A DNA stretch of 37,056 nucleotides from Oopsacas minuta. Its lineage: Eukaryota; Porifera; Hexactinellida; Lyssacinosida; Leucopsacidae. Under the pieces are notes generated by a model. The model saw only the letters and a list, made by a program, of their open reading frames with translations. It had not been told where the DNA came from and searched no databases. Below are positions 18,131 to 29,661 of this stretch, piece by piece. The stretch spans positions 1-37,056 of the forward strand of contig JAKMXF010000305.1 of the NCBI GenBank assembly GCA_024704765.1, read 5' to 3'. A program made the translations under genes and the position numbers. Within the stretch, counting starts at the first letter, position 1, and every line of letters starts with the position of its first letter.

Positions 18131-18869
18131 AATCTTCTGATTGTATAATAAGGTCTTGCAATGATAGGATTGAAAATCAATTAATTTGGATACAGTTCTC
18201 TGTTGTATTTATGTAGATTGTAAAATGAAAATTGTATCGATCAGTAGGATGCCGTAATATTCACATTATTGGAATTCACACATCGATTACGTATGCACAA
18301 TTGAATACATAGTCTTTATTGTCATACAAAAGCAATTTATATTTGTCAGATGCATGACATCTTTTTCGAACCCTTACATTGTAGCGCTTACATAGTATTA
18401 ATTTGTATTTCTATAAGCTCATTATGCATTTAATGAGCGAAATTTCGCTAGAACATATCAGATTAAAACATTCCCAGCAATCTTTTCAGGATAATCTTAA
18501 CTATCATAGTCATAGCGTTATTTCAGGTATACTGTCATATGCCATTTAAAATATTCGCAGTATAGCCAGAATATGTAGTTGTATATTTAGTGGTGTTTAA
18601 ATAATTATGTTCTGTTGTATATCTATAGGAATATACTGAAAACTACCGTTTTCTGCATGAAATACATAATAATCCAAATAATGTATGCAAACTAATGCAA
18701 TGCTCCCATAAAAGTCATATTATTTATATTTCTGGAAGCATTAAGGGCCAATTATTTCTCAGAGGTCATGAGTTCATTCAAATAATCATATAAGAAGTTG
18801 AAAGCACTTCCTATTGATTCGTATGCCTTAGTTAGGCTTCCTAAAGCGTGTCAATATATAAAAACACAA
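18131..18869. other. AT-rich spacer; expected hAT end not found
   Basis: The 5' terminal repeat of the ZBED5-type hAT should lie here as gagaaccactg or close to it. I do not see it. No ORF or RNA gene is evident. The stretch ends at the next hAT terminus at 18870. Confidence 0.4.
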
Positions 18870-19161
18870 CAGGGGCGGATCCAGTATTTTCTTAGGGGGT
18901 CCATTCGCGAGTGTAGCGAGCGTTTCTGATGGGGGGTCTGGGCCCCCAGAAAAAATTGAATATTTAGACACTGAAATAGCGATCTAAAGACATTCATTCC
19001 TACAGCAAATAGAGAAATAATTTCAAATTTATTCTTCTTTTATTCATTATTTTTGGGACAGAAAATTCAATACCGCACTCAAGTTTGGGTTCCATTTTGT
19101 TTCTCGATATGTTGGAGGTACAAAGATAATCATACAAAATACTTTTATAACTATTGTGGTG

Positions 19162-19426
19162 CAGTAGACCCTCGCTAATCCGAACACCACTGTTCCGATT
19201 GCAAAATAATTCGTTAGGATTAGTGAAATGCATCAAAACAATACTATAGAATCTCGGCTCATTCTTTCGAAAGCTATACAAACGATAGAATAGCGTCCAA
19301 CATGGGTAGTATTAGATATTGATCTGTAGTAAGGTTGGATATGAATCGTCCATATTTTTTGAGTTTCAAACAATTTCCAAATATTGTAAAGCACTAGGCG
19401 CTGTTCGGATTAGTGAGGGTCTACTG
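19162..19426. mobile_element. Pogo-type MITE, 265 bp, nested in hAT
   Basis: The left end is CAGTAGACCCTCGCTAATCC followed by GAACA. The right end, reverse complemented, is CAGTAGACCCTCACTAATCC followed by GAACA. One mismatch occurs in 25 bases. TA follows the right end, while the left flank reads TG, probably a mutated TA. The family differs from the MITE at 4767 but has the same CAGTAGA start, so both fit the pogo/Tigger branch. There is no coding capacity. It sits in the 3' non-coding part of the ZMYM-type hAT, so it inserted later. Confidence 0.82.
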
Positions 19427-19487
19427 TATATATAATCATTCCAAAGCAAATAACTCCAGTTTATCTATTTCCGTGAAACACTAGAGA

Positions 19488-21760
19488 CTATTGTAGTTCG
19501 ATCCGACGCGGTTGACACTCAGAAAATTTTGTAACCACTTCATCTGCTTCCAGGCTCACATCTCGATGACACTGCATCATAAGTAGTCCGTTGAGCCTAT
19601 CCTCTGTTGTGGTACTTCGAAGTGATGATTTGGCGAGTTTCAACACGCTAATTGATCTTTCGCATTCACAGCTTGTGACTGAAAGTGTCTCCATCATATG
19701 GAATAACGTGCTAATATTGGGAAAGAAGTCCTTATCTATGTTCACTAGAGCCTTTTCTGGAGTATCTAACTCCTTTGCTAGGCTAGCTTCTTTTCCCATT
19801 TTCTGTGCCACAATTGAAGCTCTGCATAAAGTGATCTGATGCAGGGAAGATCATCTGCGTACATATCCAAGATGTGGGATATCTGTTGATGTTGTACTTG
19901 CACCTTAGAAGCAACCTGTTTTGAAAGGAAGCAAATCCATGAACTCATTTAGGTTGACTGAGGAAGCATCGTCAAAGCGACTGTCCAGCTCAGTTACGTG
20001 GTAGTCAAGCATCTGAATAGTCAATGTACGTTTGTAGTAATCCCGTGTATTGTCTGAAGGGATGTTCTGCCTATGCTGCTGTCTGCTAGCAAGTCGGGGA
20101 ACTGATTCATCAACATCGACATTTGAAGCAAGTAGTAGGGCTTCTTTATAGACTATTTCATGGAAGTTGTCGACTCTAAAACGAGTTCTTTTGAGGGTAT
20201 CTTTAACACACTGTATTTGTTGGTGTGCATAGACCACAGCGACGTAGCGACCTTGCAGCTTTACACTGAGTTCATTTGTAAACGCAAATACCTTCTGTGT
20301 AAAGACCAAAGCTACAATGAAAGTGAACTGGGATATTGCTAACAGGAAACTCTGTGCGTCATGGCGTGTCTCTCTATTCCATGCCACATCTTTTGCATGA
20401 GCCATCTCTTCCAGGCAACAGAATGTTGGTAGGAATAAATCTAAGAAAATCTCGAAGGCTTCATGCCGTTCTATCCACCTTGTTCGACACATTTCTTTAA
20501 GCTTGTGTCGCTTCTTGCCTTGGAGGATGTCATCGATCCACTTCTCCAGAGCAAACTGCCTCTTTGGTGAGTATTTGTAGAAACGAGATATAGAATCTGC
20601 AGTCTGCATCATATTACTCACTTCTCAGATGCTGCAGCATTTGACAATGCACAATGAGAGTATAAGGCTTTGGGATACTTTGCACATATGCGAGCAGCTA
20701 CACCTTTAGTTTGGCCTGCCATTGCTCCTGCTGCATCATATGTTTGCCCCCTGAGCAGCTGTGGTTCTAGCTGTGTGAGTATCATGTTGGCACTGGCCTC
20801 ACCTGTGGTACCTGCCTCGCACTTCAGAACGCCCATAAACCTCTCACACGGAGTACCATTTTGTACAAAACACGAATGCTCAGCGAGAGTTGCTAGATAT
20901 TAGCAAGGTCAGTGGCCTCATCTGCTACTATAGAGAAAAACCGAGCAGTGCGGATGCTTCTGAGGAGTTTTGCACATATAAGATCACCACAGATAGTAAT
21001 CAACTGGTTTTGAATTCCATAGCTTGTGTACCTAGCATTGCCTTTAGGGTTTTCCAGATGGCCCTTCAAAGCACAATCACCAGCCTGAACACGGAAGTGC
21101 AGCAAAGCTAAGAAGTTGCCAGATTGGCGAGTGGATTTTCTTGAACATCAGGATTGTCATCGCGATGGCCTCTCAAAGAGATCCCTTGCTTTCCACAAAG
21201 GATTACAGTCTCAACAATAGATTTGAGCTTGAGACAATTTTTGGCAATGTTCTTTCTCCTTATTGAGCTAAGCTGACAATCCATTGCCAATTCCTTCTTT
21301 TCCATTACATCAAGGAATGACATAGCTGCTCCTACAGCTGACTGATGTGATTTCCTCCCCTTTGAAGCTTTTCCATGGAAGTGCTCACTCAAGATCTCAC
21401 TGGCTTTCTTAAAGTTGATAAATGGCCTCTTTACGAAGACCCCTAGCCGCGAAACTGATTGACCGCACTTAGCAAACAACACACAAAACTTGCAATAGCC
21501 TCCATTATCTGTCACAAGGAGCATAGCCCGTTATACTTACCCAACCAACTGTGTTGAAAGGACCGCTGATGCCCACTGATCTCAAACGTAGGAAATGCAT
21601 AACAAGGAGATGGCACAAAGCAGTGCTTGAGCAAGGCCAACTTCTGAGTATCACTAAGACTGCGAGTAGTCTTTAGCTCAACTACCTTACCAAAGTCACC
21701 TGAACAAATGGGTAGATGTATATACTGCTATAAAGCGGAGGAAATACTTGTACCGGGCCC
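19488..21760 (-). pseudogene. hAT transposase, ZMYM1/6-like with TTF zinc finger, broken
   Basis: From the top, FQHSWLGKYNGLCSL then GGYCKFCVLFAKCG form the TTF-type zinc finger, followed by LGVFVKRPFINFKKASE. GHLENPKGNARYTSYGIQNQ leads into FFSIVADEATDLANI with the first Asp, then FVQNGTPCERFMGVL and GQTYDAAGAMAGQTKGVAAR (second Asp region). LYSHCALSNAAA and MCRTRWIERHEAFEIFLDL carry the hAT CxxH and TRW signatures. VQVQHQQISHILDMYADDLP precedes DKDFFPNISTLFHMMETLSV and TSCECERSISVLKLAKSSLR, the C-terminal dimerisation domain, ending RRIELQ. Near-complete coverage of about 740 codons is disrupted by one TAG and about five single-base frameshifts, at roughly 21520, 21108, 20870, 20620 and 19905. 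This is one of the better-preserved transposases here. Confidence 0.88.
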
Positions 21761-22221
21761 ACTGGGTTGCTGGTCTGCGCTATTCACATGCTGTTCCTGT
21801 AAGTAAGATATTGTCTCGCTGGAAGATGCAATTCCATTCATCTCATCGTCAACTTCTGAATGTGGTTGAGACAGGGGGAGAAGTGGGGACCCTTCTGGGA
21901 GTGTGGGATCCTTCTGGTTGGGGGGAGGTTTTGGTATCTGAAAAATTGTTTCAGATTACCACACTGCCGTTTGGTACCAGCTAGCTGAAAGTCGTTATTA
22001 CCACGCCTTATTGCTATATTGAATATTCTAGAACTGGGTATTAACACGCCTTAATTTTACTCATATACTAAAAGAACCCTGTTCTACAGTATAGCCGTAA
22101 AAACTATCTAGAACCGTGGGAAGTGAGGCCCTTTACATATATAGTATTAATACGTTCCAAGGTAGGAACACCGAGGGGGGGTCCTAGGACCCCTAAGACC
22201 CCCCCCCTGGATCCGCCCCTG

Positions 22222-22639
22222 CATAACTAGTGAATAGCGACAAACGATGGATTTTTGAAACATTTGTAAAGTTCATTTCGTGTCCGGACACCTTGCAGAA
22301 AGACATCTTGCCGAATGACATCTTGCGGGAAGATAACAAATTAATCATATGGAACTAATTATATTCATAGAATAATTTATTTAGTGAATGGTAGGTGTTT
22401 ATACACATTCTACCAGTATAATCGCTATAAATACTGACAATATCGAGTACATACTATTATCGATAAAATGGAATTGACATCAACAATTTTCGGAGGAAAG
22501 AAGCTGATATAATGGTTACATATATATCAAAGATAAATATTCTGATCATTTAACTTATTGGCGTTGTGAGAACAGAGGTTTATTGCAATAGTCGTATGAT
22601 AACATATAGAATAAACGGATTTGTGAAAAAGTCACCTCT
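22222..22639. repeat. Spacer with gacatcttgc repeats (possible MULE end)
   Basis: Between 22281 and 22337 a word of the form gacatcttgccgaa is repeated three times with changes (ggacaccttgcagaa, gacatcttgccgaat, gacatcttgcggga). The rest is AT-rich without ORFs. Because a MULE transposase relic begins about 300 bases downstream, these repeats may be the remains of its terminal or subterminal region. That link is inference. Confidence 0.4.
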
Positions 22640-23745
22640 AAACCACAATCATCAACCCGATTTGGCATCTGTTGAGGCAGTTAAAACTATAGAAGCGATC
22701 AAAATTACGATCTACACTAACTGAAGAAGTTACTTCTTCGGTAATCCAGAATGCAACAAACTCAATCTCAATTGTTGCAGCAGTAAAGCTTCCCATTAAA
22801 TAATGCTTGTCTAAAATTGTACGACACACGAGGAAACTTCCAGATATAGATTTTTAAGAATCTATACATACACAAGAGGCCAACAATTTTAATCTCCAAC
22901 AATCCAGAGATTGATCTAATTATCCTCTGAACAGAAGAAAACATCAGAATGCTAGCTCGAAACCCAAATTGATTTGCCATGGTATATTTGATTCGCAACA
23001 CTTGGATACCAATTATACACTGTCCATGCGGTATTAACTGAGACGGTGACAATTCCTGTAATCTTTTGTATAGCTAAACTACAACAGACGTGATGTACAA
23101 TCAAATCTACTCTACTCTGAAGGAGAGTGATCCTTCATTACAACCTGATACGATAATGATCGATTTTGAAAGAGCTGCTTTAAACATTCTTACACAGAAT
23201 TTTCCAAATGCAGTACTTTAGGGGTGTTATTTTCATTTTGGGCAAGCGATTTGGCGACAGATTCAGGCCTTAGGATTTCGACTTCGCTACCAATATGATA
23301 AAGAATTCGCTGTGGTTATGAGCAATTTCGGGCATTAGCATTTGTACCGGAAGTAAATGTCATTCCATGTTATGGAGAACTCATTGATTCCCTATATAAT
23401 GATCTAGTAGATGACTTAAGTGATTTCATTCACTACTTTGAGAAGACATGGATTGGGTCAGAACATCATGGATGAAGGCGACGTCCGTTATTTTCCATAG
23501 AACTATGGAATGTTAGAGAAGAGTAGAACGAGTTCTGCCCACAGACGAATGATTCTGTGGAGGGCTGGCATAGAGCATTTGATATAAGAATCAACACAAC
23601 ACATGCAACACTCTCTAAACTAAAACGCAAAAATATTTTGGAATAGAGTGATAACGAAATTACACTAGAAAAAGTAGAGGTGGACATGAACTGCCGAAAT
23701 CTTAGAAGAAGTACGTTCAACCTTTGGGCATATTTTCCAATAACT
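22640..23745 (+). pseudogene. MULE (Mutator-like) transposase relic
   Basis: Read on the plus strand, NHNHQPDLASVEAVKTI is followed after a shift by EEVTSSVIQNATNSISIVAA, like the region after the FLYWCH finger in animal MULEs. YQLYTVHAVLTETVTIPVIF corresponds to the conserved LYTIH...PLVY block. LKESDPSLQPDTIMIDFERA then contains a central catalytic Asp, and GCYFHFGQAIWRQIQALGF has the C-x2-H pair. ALAFVPEVNVIPCY, DFIHYFEKTWIGS, LFSIELWNV and NDSVEGWHRAF complete the domain, the Glu of SVEGWH being in the catalytic-Glu position. TAG or TAA codons and frameshifts occur throughout. No FLYWCH finger or terminal repeats were recognised. ORFs on the opposite strand here are shadows. Confidence 0.82.
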
Positions 23746-23862
23746 TGACACCTTCAACGTTGTGCTCTAACATACATATATTCTATACCTGAATTCTTAT
23801 ACCCTGGTAACACTGGTCAACAAAATTCTCTGCAGTTTGAACTATTTGTATTCCTTTAAGGC

Positions 23863-23930
23863 AGTGGTTCTCAAACTGTGGTACACCAGCATTGATTTCG
23901 GGGGACGCAGAAATTTTCTTCCAAATGTGT
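23863..23930. repeat. Solo hAT terminus (CAGTGGTTCTCAAACTGTGG)
   Basis: The 20-base string at 23863 is the standard start of Charlie-group hAT elements and their MITEs, and it is followed by gtacaccagc. I found no opposite-facing copy downstream, so this is one end of a truncated or strongly decayed element extending to the right. Confidence 0.6.
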
Positions 23931-24900
23931 CTATATTGTATTCATATCAAAAGATTCCTGGATAATTTCAATCTTAAGAAACGAAGTTCTTGACTAGATG
24001 TGTTGTTAAATGTCTCCGATAAGAATTTTATTTATGCTCTACCCAAGTATTATAGTATTACACGAGGATCCATTATTTCTTCCTTTGGTAATATATGTAC
24101 TTCTAGGATAGTGAGTGGAATTTTCCATCTTTAACACCTGTCCCTTTTTGCAAAATGTTAGGATAAATGGTAATTTAATTGTGTAATCTCTATATTGTTC
24201 TCAAGGAGGTGATTACATCATAAATATTCCGGTAAAGTTTCGTGCTTTTCTAAAAATGTATTATTGAGCTACAACTAATTCAGGATCATAGCCTTATCAA
24301 GAGATAGTTAGAATTTGTAAAATTACAATTTGTGGTATTGCAATTTGTGAAGCATACCATTCGTGACATTGGTTTGATATTTAGTTTGAAGTATTCGAGA
24401 GGGAAACAAAATTACATTTATCATAGTTGACAAGTCTTACGAATCCAAAGTGAGCCAAGTATTTGTATTTTTACACAATCTTTCAGTTATTACTGTGATC
24501 ATGGCGAATTGAACACTATTGCCCTATACCTTACGGTGGTGTAGGGAAGCCCCCAACTTTTCGCAAAATTTGTCGCTAACACTAGTCTACTGGAGTTGTC
24601 TTTGCCTTGTTGCCCAATTTACAGAAACATGATATTTTTACTATATCCTACTCAGTAGGTCCAATTTCCACAAGCTTCATACAGCCATTTAATAATAATA
24701 ATGTATTATTAATCTGAGAAATACTTTTCGCTCGCTCGCTACCCTCGCTCGGAAAATATATAATACTTAGCACTTGAAACCGCCTATTACCATATCATAT
24801 TTTACAATATTTTTCCCTGCTAATACGCGAATTTTCTATAATGTACATAAATTTCTTATTAAAATTGCACTATATGTCCATGTAGAAAGATGATTATTGT
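23931..24900. other. AT-rich spacer
   Basis: There is no recognisable gene. A small island at 24720-24765 (ttcgctcgctcgctaccctcgctcgg) resembles the gcgagcg words often found near hAT termini, such as gcgagtgtagcgagcg at 18907. No terminal repeat could be defined around it. Confidence 0.45.
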
Positions 24901-25269
24901 ATGGCGGATTTTGCTATTAGACTAATTGCTGATATGCGGTTTACACTCTACATAAACTATACACGATGCAACTTACGCATGCAATTTTGTTTCAAGCAAA
25001 AGCAACAACGCGGTGCACATTGGTACTTGAAAACAAATTTAAATTGTGTATTGCGTGCTTTACTTTTGCATGCCGAAGCAATTATTTCGCAAAGTCATAG
25101 AATGTATATAATTGTAAACACTAACGTAACACTATCTATTATTTTTCCTATACTTCTGAGCTATCTCAGTAAAAATGGTACTAATCTACTACTGGAATTT
25201 GGCTTAGAATATGATTCGGAGCTACTTTATCATTCTCTATCTTTTTCTCCTTCCAATTCATACTTGTAA
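24901..25269 (+). other. Uncharacterised 122-codon ORF
   Basis: This is an uninterrupted ORF from ATG 24901 to the stop at 25267-25269, the longest plus-strand ORF in the quiet part of the window. It predicts a cysteine- and leucine-rich protein with a hydrophobic stretch, LSIIFPILLSYL, around residues 78-90. I recognise no domain. The AT-rich context, lack of obvious splice or promoter signals and absence of protein-like composition make a chance ORF the likeliest explanation. Confidence 0.15.
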
Positions 25270-28260
25270 ATTATTTCGGGCTCCCTCAGTTTGTTAATAT
25301 GCAGTGATGTTCAAAATGCGGTTGACTTCCACTTTGGTTCATTCTTATTAACAGCTCCAATTTCCCAAACAATTTACAATCTATTCAGAATTATAGGTAA
25401 GAGTGTTACTCTTCGCAAATAGATATCCGTTCCCAAATCATTGCTTGGATTAGACTTATTGTGTAATAGATAACCGATTTAAAAGAAAAATAGAATTTAT
25501 TGGACTTTCTATATACAGATTGCTAATAGGGCTCTCAGGGGCCACGTAATTTCCACACAATCTGCTCTCATAGAAAGCAATGAAAATGTATAATTATGTG
25601 GGTCTCTATCACTCGGCTGTTGAGATAAATTTATCCATGCAGTGGTGGTGAAAGGGAAATTATATAAGGTTGTAACTTGTGTAATTATCTCGATCGATAC
25701 TGGTTTGTTACCATAGACCACAAAAGGTAGATTCCATAATTGCATCACTCTATAATTTTTTACTTAAAATTCACTTATGAAGTTAACAAGCGATGTGCGC
25801 AGTGAGGTATGAATTCCTAAATATTTACTGTTTAACCTCAATTACATGGGTCTTAGTAAATGGTGAACTTCTATAAGCGATGCAATTGTATTTACGTCTC
25901 ACTTTCATTCACTTCAGCGAAACGAACATTTTAAAGCTGAAAATTCTAAGAAAAAAACAAAATTTATCTTGATAATTTTGTCTTTATCGCAATGATAGAT
26001 TTTTATCTTTACTTTCTACAGGAAAATGTCATAAATTTTCCATCATAGAATAATGCCGGAAGGCTCGTGTTAAAGGTTGAAAGACTCTCAGTAACAATGA
26101 TAAGTGGGTGATAGGCTGAAATACTAATATTTACATTCCCGACCTCACCTACCTAGGAACTTCGACTGTACAAACTACATATTTTATATATTGGGTATAT
26201 ATTATACACAGATGAGCCAATAGCTACGCCCTTGAAGTGACGTACAAAGATGTTCCTTATACTCATGCCACGAATAGTATCTATTCCTTTTCTAAAGATA
26301 TTTATCAACAAGAAATATTGATACCTTATCCTCAAAACCATAGCGAATTCTAATACCAAGTTATTCGAAGGGTATATTATAAAATTGAGTGAAATTTTCA
26401 ACATTTCAAAGCAATAAGCATTCAATATTAATCAATTGGGGCACTAATTATAGTATAACAAAATGGTTCATTTCAAAATAGTCCACCTCATAAATCGCTG
26501 TCTCTGGTCCAAAAATTCAATGGACTATCATTACCTTCGTTATAGAATGATATGAGTCAGATTTGGCTTGAAATTCAATTCAAATTACTACATTGATATG
26601 GCTTATGAGTGTATTTTTAGTGTTTCATTTTCATTTTTCCCACCGATTTCGAACTCATTGACCAGCATTTTCGGCATATATTTCACCAATAGGTGTGAAA
26701 ATATGATCAATCATGTTAAATGATTAATAAGTGTACGTGTTTACACTAAATAGTGTGTATTGATCAGTAAAATTGCCGTCTACAATCAATACATACTAAC
26801 ATATTACAGTATGTATATTTTAAGTTTGATATACTTTTGAAACATCAGTACGTATTTCAATGAAAGATTTTCAGTCTTTCCAGATTGGAGGGTCCAAGGA
26901 CCTCCAGGCGCCCCTCTTCCACGCCTCTGCTCCACGTTAGAATCACTTCTCTATTTTTGTGTAGACGGGACTGGACTGGACTGCCTCTAGCCCCGCTGTG
27001 CAGATTGGCGCTGCCAGACCCTGTATCTGCCACATACTACGTTGCACAAATCTCAATATAGGATAGGAAAATGTGCATTGGCCCTTGGAAGTTATTAATT
27101 GAGGACCCCTATTCTTAAGCAATAAATATGGTGAAATAATTGACCATAGTAGAAGGGAAAAACATAATTTATATTTTGAGTTGTGAAGCATAGGCGAGGT
27201 TGGGGAAATAGTCCACTACATTTCGTCGTAACGCGAAATTAAACTTTCTCAATAACAATTCTTCTAGCATTTACATATTGTGAGGATGCTCACTAAGGGA
27301 TACTATTTATTTATGGAATGAAATCTGCCCTTGCAAGTAGTACACCGGGTATTTATAGTTTCGAGTAGTATGAATAATTCATGGATGATAATTTTGAATT
27401 ATTATTCATAAAAAGAGGAATTTGACCTCAACTATTATTTCTTACCGTATTTCCCTGAATTTGCGGCTGGGCGATTGTTTTGTGGGCATTTTTTCGCATA
27501 ATTTTTGTATAATTTTGAAAATACATTGAATAGTAAAATGAGGAGTAAAATTCATGTAAATTAATATTCTTCTAGAAGGTGGTGATAAAATTTATTCACA
27601 AGTATTTAAGCCTTTTTCTTGCCCCGATGCTTATTCAGGAAAATAACTTATACATTTACTTACAGATTAAGTGAGTTTTATTTGTATAGTTTGTGAATTG
27701 ATTCATTCATGGTTTATTCAAAAGAATATTTCATGAATGATTCAATTATTTATGAATTATTTTTTCATTATTCTTGACGATTTTCAATGAATTTGTCAAC
27801 TTAGGGTTTTATACAGGTGGGGGACCTTTGTGGTACCATGAGATACACCATTAATTCATACTATCAATAGTCAGGTAGGATATACCAACATAAATTTAAA
27901 TGCCATCAAAGCAGTATAAGCCCAAACACCTATAGCTGCCTTCTTTTCCTCTTCAAGATGAATATTCTCTATGAATCCCTGCTATTGGCTTGAAGTGTAT
28001 TACACCTGGTCCCGATCATTTCGTTAATAAGGGAGTTTAATCTACGCAATTGATGTATGTAATCTTCCACATTTCGTAGTATAAACTCAAACATTTTATT
28101 CTAACATTTTTTGCTTTGGACAATGATATTATGTCTAATTGTTTTGTTTTGTTATTCCATCTCTGAATAACTTTATATCGTGGTAATGTTTCATCTTTTT
28201 GTAGATTCTGACTTTTATTTCCATAATATGATCACATCTCTTGAATAATTTTTGACTGTA
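25270..28260. other. Three kilobases without a recognisable gene
   Basis: The stretch is mostly AT-rich. A minus-strand ORF at 25509-25748 (79 codons) is followed within 20 bases by AATAAA, but it has no recognisable domain. At 26881-26929 a GC-rich string ends ccacgcctctg. Reverse complemented it reads CAGAGGCGTGG then a G-rich run, typical of a hAT terminus, with no partner found. The neighbouring 26960-27050 segment is also GC-rich and contains gactggactggactg. At 27446 ccgtatttccctgaatttgc looks like a transposon terminus I cannot assign. Confidence 0.35.
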
Positions 28261-28266
28261 GTCAAG

Positions 28267-28560
28267 ATGTCTTATAAATCAAGTTCGCATAATACCGAAC
28301 CGACTCCTAGTTCTCATACTCTTCACCTTGAGGATAATATTGATGTTTCTTTCATTCAACAGCAATCCAAATTGGACAATTTCAACCCCTCCAAACCACC
28401 TCCTTTTTATGATAAACTTTTCCCTGTTAAACATAAAATATCAATCCCTACCCAAGAATCATATATGGTACGATACCAACTAGTCTACTTCACCTTGTAT
28501 TCGTTTTGTTGTTGTTTATATATGCTATTTATTATTCAATTTCTCATCGACTTACTTTGA
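28267..28560 (+). CDS. Small ORF of unknown function, possible first coding exon
   Basis: The ATG at 28267 has A at -3 and opens MSYKSSSHNTEPTPSSHTL. It continues with HLEDNIDVSFIQQQSKLD, a FNPSKPPPFYDKLFP segment and ISIPTQESYM. The first 67 residues are polar, serine- and proline-rich and look more protein-like than other ORFs in this region. After codon 67 the sequence ATG|GTACGA could be a splice donor (28468/28469), and actgtag just before 28261 could be an acceptor. If it is not spliced, the protein ends with a hydrophobic 26-residue tail (LVYFTLYSFCCCLYMLFII and on) that could be a membrane anchor. I recognise no domain. It ends three bases before the MITE at 28563. Confidence 0.3.
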   Translation: MSYKSSSHNTEPTPSSHTLHLEDNIDVSFIQQQSKLDNFNPSKPPPFYDKLFPVKHKISIPTQESYMVRYQLVYFTLYSFCCCLYMLFIIQFLIDLL

Positions 28561-28562
28561 TA

Positions 28563-28796
28563 CCTTAAACTGGGTCTACTTTGGCTTACTGGGTTTGCTT
28601 TAGCCAAATATCAAAGTTTCAAAGAGCTAGATTAGATTCAGTATTATACTTGAAAATGACTGACCAAATTTTAAACGAATTTTGAAATATCGGTAGACAA
28701 TTTCGAATACAACTACAATATCTATTCGATACGTAAGCAAATTTCAATATTTGGGCTAAAGCAAACCCAGTGGGCCAAAGTAGCCCCGGTTCACGG
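28563..28796. mobile_element. MITE with ~50-bp inverted ends, TA target
   Basis: The left end ccttaaactgggtctacttt continues ggcttactgggtttgctttagcc. The right end, reverse complemented, is ccgtgaaccggggctacttt followed by ggcccactgggtttgctttagcc. TA flanks the element (28561-28562, 28797-28798). The 234-bp length and TA duplication fit a Tc1/mariner/pogo-type MITE. There is no coding sequence. Confidence 0.8.
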
Positions 28797-28807
28797 TATA
28801 TGATCAG

Positions 28808-29656
28808 CAGTGGCGAATCTAGGAATTGCTAGTAGGGATATTTATCCAGCTGGGTGTCTGGGGCGCTGAAATCCCCCAGTGGGGTCCAGGGGGCCTTGCC
28901 CCTGGACGACAAGCCTTATTCACCATAACATTAGTTCCCTTTCCACTGTACTTCCAATCTCTAATCATCTCTCTTTACTGAAAGTTCTTCGATTTAATAT
29001 GTAGCTCCATTGCCTCACATGTACCTTTATGAATATGTTGTATACATTTACACAAGGTAATTTTCAATACTTTAGCTATATATACATTGTGTTTATTCTT
29101 GGACTAAAAGATTAATTAGCTAATAACTCTAGGGGTCCGAATTAACGGGCGGCTTTGAAAAATTTGGAAATTTATTTTACTGAAGTGGTGGGATATATAG
29201 TTTGTTTACAATCTTCAAAGTATCGAATAAATTTGAATTATTACCTAAGGACTTACTACGGTAGAGTTATTTATAATAGATGTGAATCATGTGATATACC
29301 ATAGATTGCAGGAAATTAATTCCCAGTAAAATTCTATGATCGATGAACGATTTCGACTCAAATATTCGAATTGAATACCGAGGAGGGCGTTGAAAATCCA
29401 CTGGACCCGTCTATTCAGACATCTAGATTACCCAGCATTACAACTTCAGCCTGTAGATTAATACCTGAAATTAGGGCAATATGACATGATACTAATGTTT
29501 AGATGCGATCGGAGCAAGCCCAAATTTACTGTTGTAATAGAGCCAATATTTCAGTATATTCACATTATTTTCCAATATCAATTTGATTCCATCTCATGTA
29601 AATTTATCCTGGTGGGAGGATACATCCCCATCCCTCCCCCTCGCGATACGCCATTG
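28808..29656. mobile_element. Non-autonomous hAT element, 849 bp, exact 8-bp duplication
   Basis: The left end CAGTGGCGAATC and the right end, reverse complemented CAATGGCGTATC, match at 10 of 12 positions and are followed by G-rich sequence. The target duplication ATGATCAG is exact (28800-28807 and 29657-29664). No transposase motif is visible inside. A 74-codon ORF at 29486-29710 crosses the right end and is accidental. The element sits inside the left tip of a GATTAC-rich MITE. Confidence 0.85.
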
Positions 29657-29661
29657 ATGAT

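Larger units (their letters stand above)
18870..22221 (-). mobile_element. ZMYM-type hAT transposon with matching ends
   Basis: The left terminus CAGGGGCGGATCCAG (18870-18884) is mirrored exactly by CTGGATCCGCCCCTG (22207-22221). G- or C-rich tracts follow inside both ends (gggggtcc on the left, gaccccccccc on the right), a common arrangement in hAT elements of this type. The flanking eight bases (aaacacaa and cataacta) do not match, so the duplication has decayed or the ends come from different copies. The transposase is on the minus strand. A 265-bp pogo-like MITE lies between its stop and the left end. Confidence 0.85.

Noticed and set aside
24901-25269. 122-codon ORF as a real gene
   Set aside because: No domain, no protein-like composition and no flanking signals. 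Kept only as a low-confidence entry.
25509-25748. Minus-strand 79-codon ORF followed by AATAAA
   Set aside because: AATAAA is expected often in AT-rich DNA and the predicted protein resembles nothing I know.
27660-27790. Inverted attcatgaat-like words as a structured element
   Set aside because: Short AT-rich palindromes are expected here and no terminal duplication could be found.
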